Shown here: piece by piece, positions 11,605 to 12,795 of the stretch
Layout: the number at the start of each line of letters is the position of its first letter
Position numbering within the stretch: position 1 is the stretch's first letter
Source: Hyphomonas sp.
Lineage (GTDB): Bacteria; Pseudomonadota; Alphaproteobacteria; Caulobacterales; Hyphomonadaceae
Direction of reading: 5' to 3'
Length of the DNA stretch: 12,795 nucleotides
NCBI GenBank assembly: GCA_003486945.1
Contig: DNFL01000082.1
Coordinates: forward strand, 1 to 12,795
Made by a program: the position numbers and the translations under genes
Notes under the pieces: model-generated
Database searches by the model: none
What the model was told of the DNA's origin: nothing
What the model saw: the letters and a program-made list of their open reading frames with translations, nothing else

Positions 11605-12795
11605 GGGGCTGTCTCCTGATAGGGGCGAAGGACGATGTCTTTCGTCGCGATGACACGGACCGGCCAGCCTGGACGGATGGTGATCGACGGCTGGACGCTA
11701 AGGCTTCGATCAATGGCCCGCTGCCCGGCTTCGTTGATCGTGTCGGTTGTTCCGCGACGGATCGCACGTTCGATGTCGCCGTCGTCGCCTGGCCCGAGTT
11801 CAGCGCCGATGCCGAGCAGGGTGGCGAGACCGGCCGCTGCGAACACTTTGTCCCAGTGGTGATCGGTCCGGTCTTTCAGGCCGGCATAACCGGACGCGTC
11901 GCTGCCCGGTTCAGAGATCGTGATTGAGCTGCCATCGGGCATCAGGATCCGGTCCCAGACGATGAGTGCGCGGTCCTGGCCGAACGAGACCTCAGACTGG
12001 TAGCGACCTAACAAGCGGCTTCCCTGCGGGATAAGCAGGTGCTGGCCTCGGACGGTGTCGTAGACGTTCTGCGTGACCTGCGCGATCACGGTGCCGGGCA
12101 GATCGGAGTTGATACCGGTAATCAGGCTCGCGGGGATGAGCGAGCCTGCCATCAGCTGGTAAGGGGACAGTGGGTCCTGCACCCGGTCGGGATTGTAGAC
12201 CGGGCTGGAGGCCGGCTCACGGGCAAACGCGGCCTTTCGGGTCTGGAAGTTCGGGTCTGGCTCGGGGCTGATAGTGCCGGTCGGGGATTGCCGGTTAAGC
12301 GCAATGAGCTCCGATGCCAGGTCGAAGCCGGAATCCGGCGTGCGCTGCGCGGAAGTTGTCGGCGCCGCGGCGGCGCCGAGACGGAACATAATCGGGGCGC
12401 GGGCAGCCTCTTCTGCTCTGGCGGCTTCTTCGAGCCGTGTACTGCGCGCCGCCTGGTCCTCCGGCCGCGTCCGGAAGTCCGTCCGGTATTCGGTCTGGAA
12501 TTCCGGTTCGATGCCATAGGCCTGCTCGGTAGCGAGAATGGTTGAGCCGAGATCACCCGACAGCGGCGCCCCGAGCACCGGCACATCCGCAAGCGCCGTA
12601 TAGTTTGCCGGCAGCGCCGAGAACCCGTCGGGCTTGCGCTTGCCGGCGGTGACGAGCTCTTCCTGTTGGACCGGTTTTGCAGGGCTCGGCGGCGCGAGTG
12701 CAATCGAGGTTGCCGCAAAGAGGCCAAGCGCGCCGAGGCCTGCACCGGCCATCAGCAGTTTGCGGTTGATCCGTGTGGCGGGCTTCGGCGCCGAG
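11601..12795 (-). CDS. trbI: TrbI, VirB10-like type IV secretion channel protein (N-terminus outside window)
   Basis: The frame stays open through the right edge, so at least 398 codons are present and the true start lies outside; the internal ATG at 12750-12752 is only where the transmembrane segment (LLMAGAGLGALGLFAATSIAL) begins. A Pro/Ala-rich periplasmic linker follows, then the TrbI/VirB10 domain: 'LMAGSLIPASLITGINSDLPG', 'VIAQVTQNVYDTVRGQHLLIPQGSRLLGRY', 'LIVWDRILMPDGSSI' and 'GYAGLKDRTDHHWDKVF'. TrbI spans both membranes in the conjugation channel. The C-terminal 'TIRPGWPVRVIATKDIVLRPY' is typical. The rest of the trb cluster (trbG, trbF, ...) should continue to the right of the window. 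Confidence 0.95.
   Translation of the reverse strand, partial: SAPKPATRINRKLLMAGAGLGALGLFAATSIALAPPSPAKPVQQEELVTAGKRKPDGFSALPANYTALADVPVLGAPLSGDLGSTILATEQAYGIEPEFQTEYRTDFRTRPEDQAARSTRLEEAARAEEAARAPIMFRLGAAAAPTTSAQRTPDSGFDLASELIALNRQSPTGTISPEPDPNFQTRKAAFAREPASSPVYNPDRVQDPLSPYQLMAGSLIPASLITGINSDLPGTVIAQVTQNVYDTVRGQHLLIPQGSRLLGRYQSEVSFGQDRALIVWDRILMPDGSSITISEPGSDASGYAGLKDRTDHHWDKVFAAAGLATLLGIGAELGPGDDGDIERAIRRGTTDTINEAGQRAIDRSLSVQPSITIRPGWPVRVIATKDIVLRPYQETAP

Larger units (their letters stand above)
7687..12795. mobile_element. Integrase end of an integrative conjugative element (partial)
   Basis: An intact tyrosine integrase with flanking repeat arrays is followed by Fic, a small hypothetical, DUF736, DUF2274 and trbI, the usual left-end order of alphaproteobacterial trb-type elements. 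The host-side boundary probably lies between the TetR stop (7686) and the integrase start (8066), but I cannot mark an attachment core because the other end is outside the window. The AhpD-like/TetR unit and the bufferin operon therefore look like host or separate accessory DNA. Confidence 0.6.

Overview
The window reads as accessory-rich chromosome of an alphaproteobacterium. Evidence: a Caulobacter-type bufferin (MNIO RiPP) cluster, a TrbI/DUF2274/DUF736 transfer module typical of alphaproteobacterial conjugative elements, a DUF6538-type tyrosine integrase, and high-50s to 60% GC coding. I cannot fix the genus from this sequence; a Caulobacterales/Hyphomonadales-like or Sphingomonad-like host is only a guess.

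Left part (1-5648, all minus strand): one tightly packed operon of eight genes, read right to left. They are a BufA1 (DUF2282) secreted peptide precursor, the BufB MNIO (DUF692) maturase, a BufC/HvfC (DUF2063) partner, a DoxX-family membrane protein, a membrane-anchored FG-GAP/UnbV (CRTAC1-like) beta-propeller protein, two polytopic membrane proteins, and a lipoprotein that begins like a DUF900 alpha/beta hydrolase and leaves the window at the left edge. The first four are a standard bufferin/oxazolin cassette: the precursor is modified on Cys, exported and binds copper in the periplasm. The next four are joined by 3-bp gaps or 4-bp start/stop overlaps (TTGA, ATGA, ATAA), so they are probably translated with the cassette. 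They look like an envelope add-on of unknown function. The last overlap implies an ATA start codon.

Middle (5649-7686): a divergent control region with a candidate promoter, an inverted repeat and a 20-bp-spaced direct repeat. It is followed on the plus strand by two AhpD/carboxymuconolactone-decarboxylase-like CxxC proteins and a TetR-family regulator. This is a small thiol-redox transcription unit with its own probable repressor.

Right part (7687-12795): the integrase end of an integrative conjugative element. A 379-bp non-coding stretch holds two different short repeat arrays, each with an 11-12 bp period (GGATACA x3; TTGCACTAC x3 plus one degenerate copy), a palindrome and three small hairpins. 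The integrase starts right after the second array with no Shine-Dalgarno. Convergent to it lies a class II Fic/DUF4172 protein with an 11-bp inverted repeat across its start. Then come a small conserved-type hypothetical, DUF736, DUF2274 and trbI, which runs off the right edge.

The best candidate for something new is the extended bufferin operon (buf core plus UnbV propeller, membrane pair and lipoprotein). The integrase repeat arrays come second.
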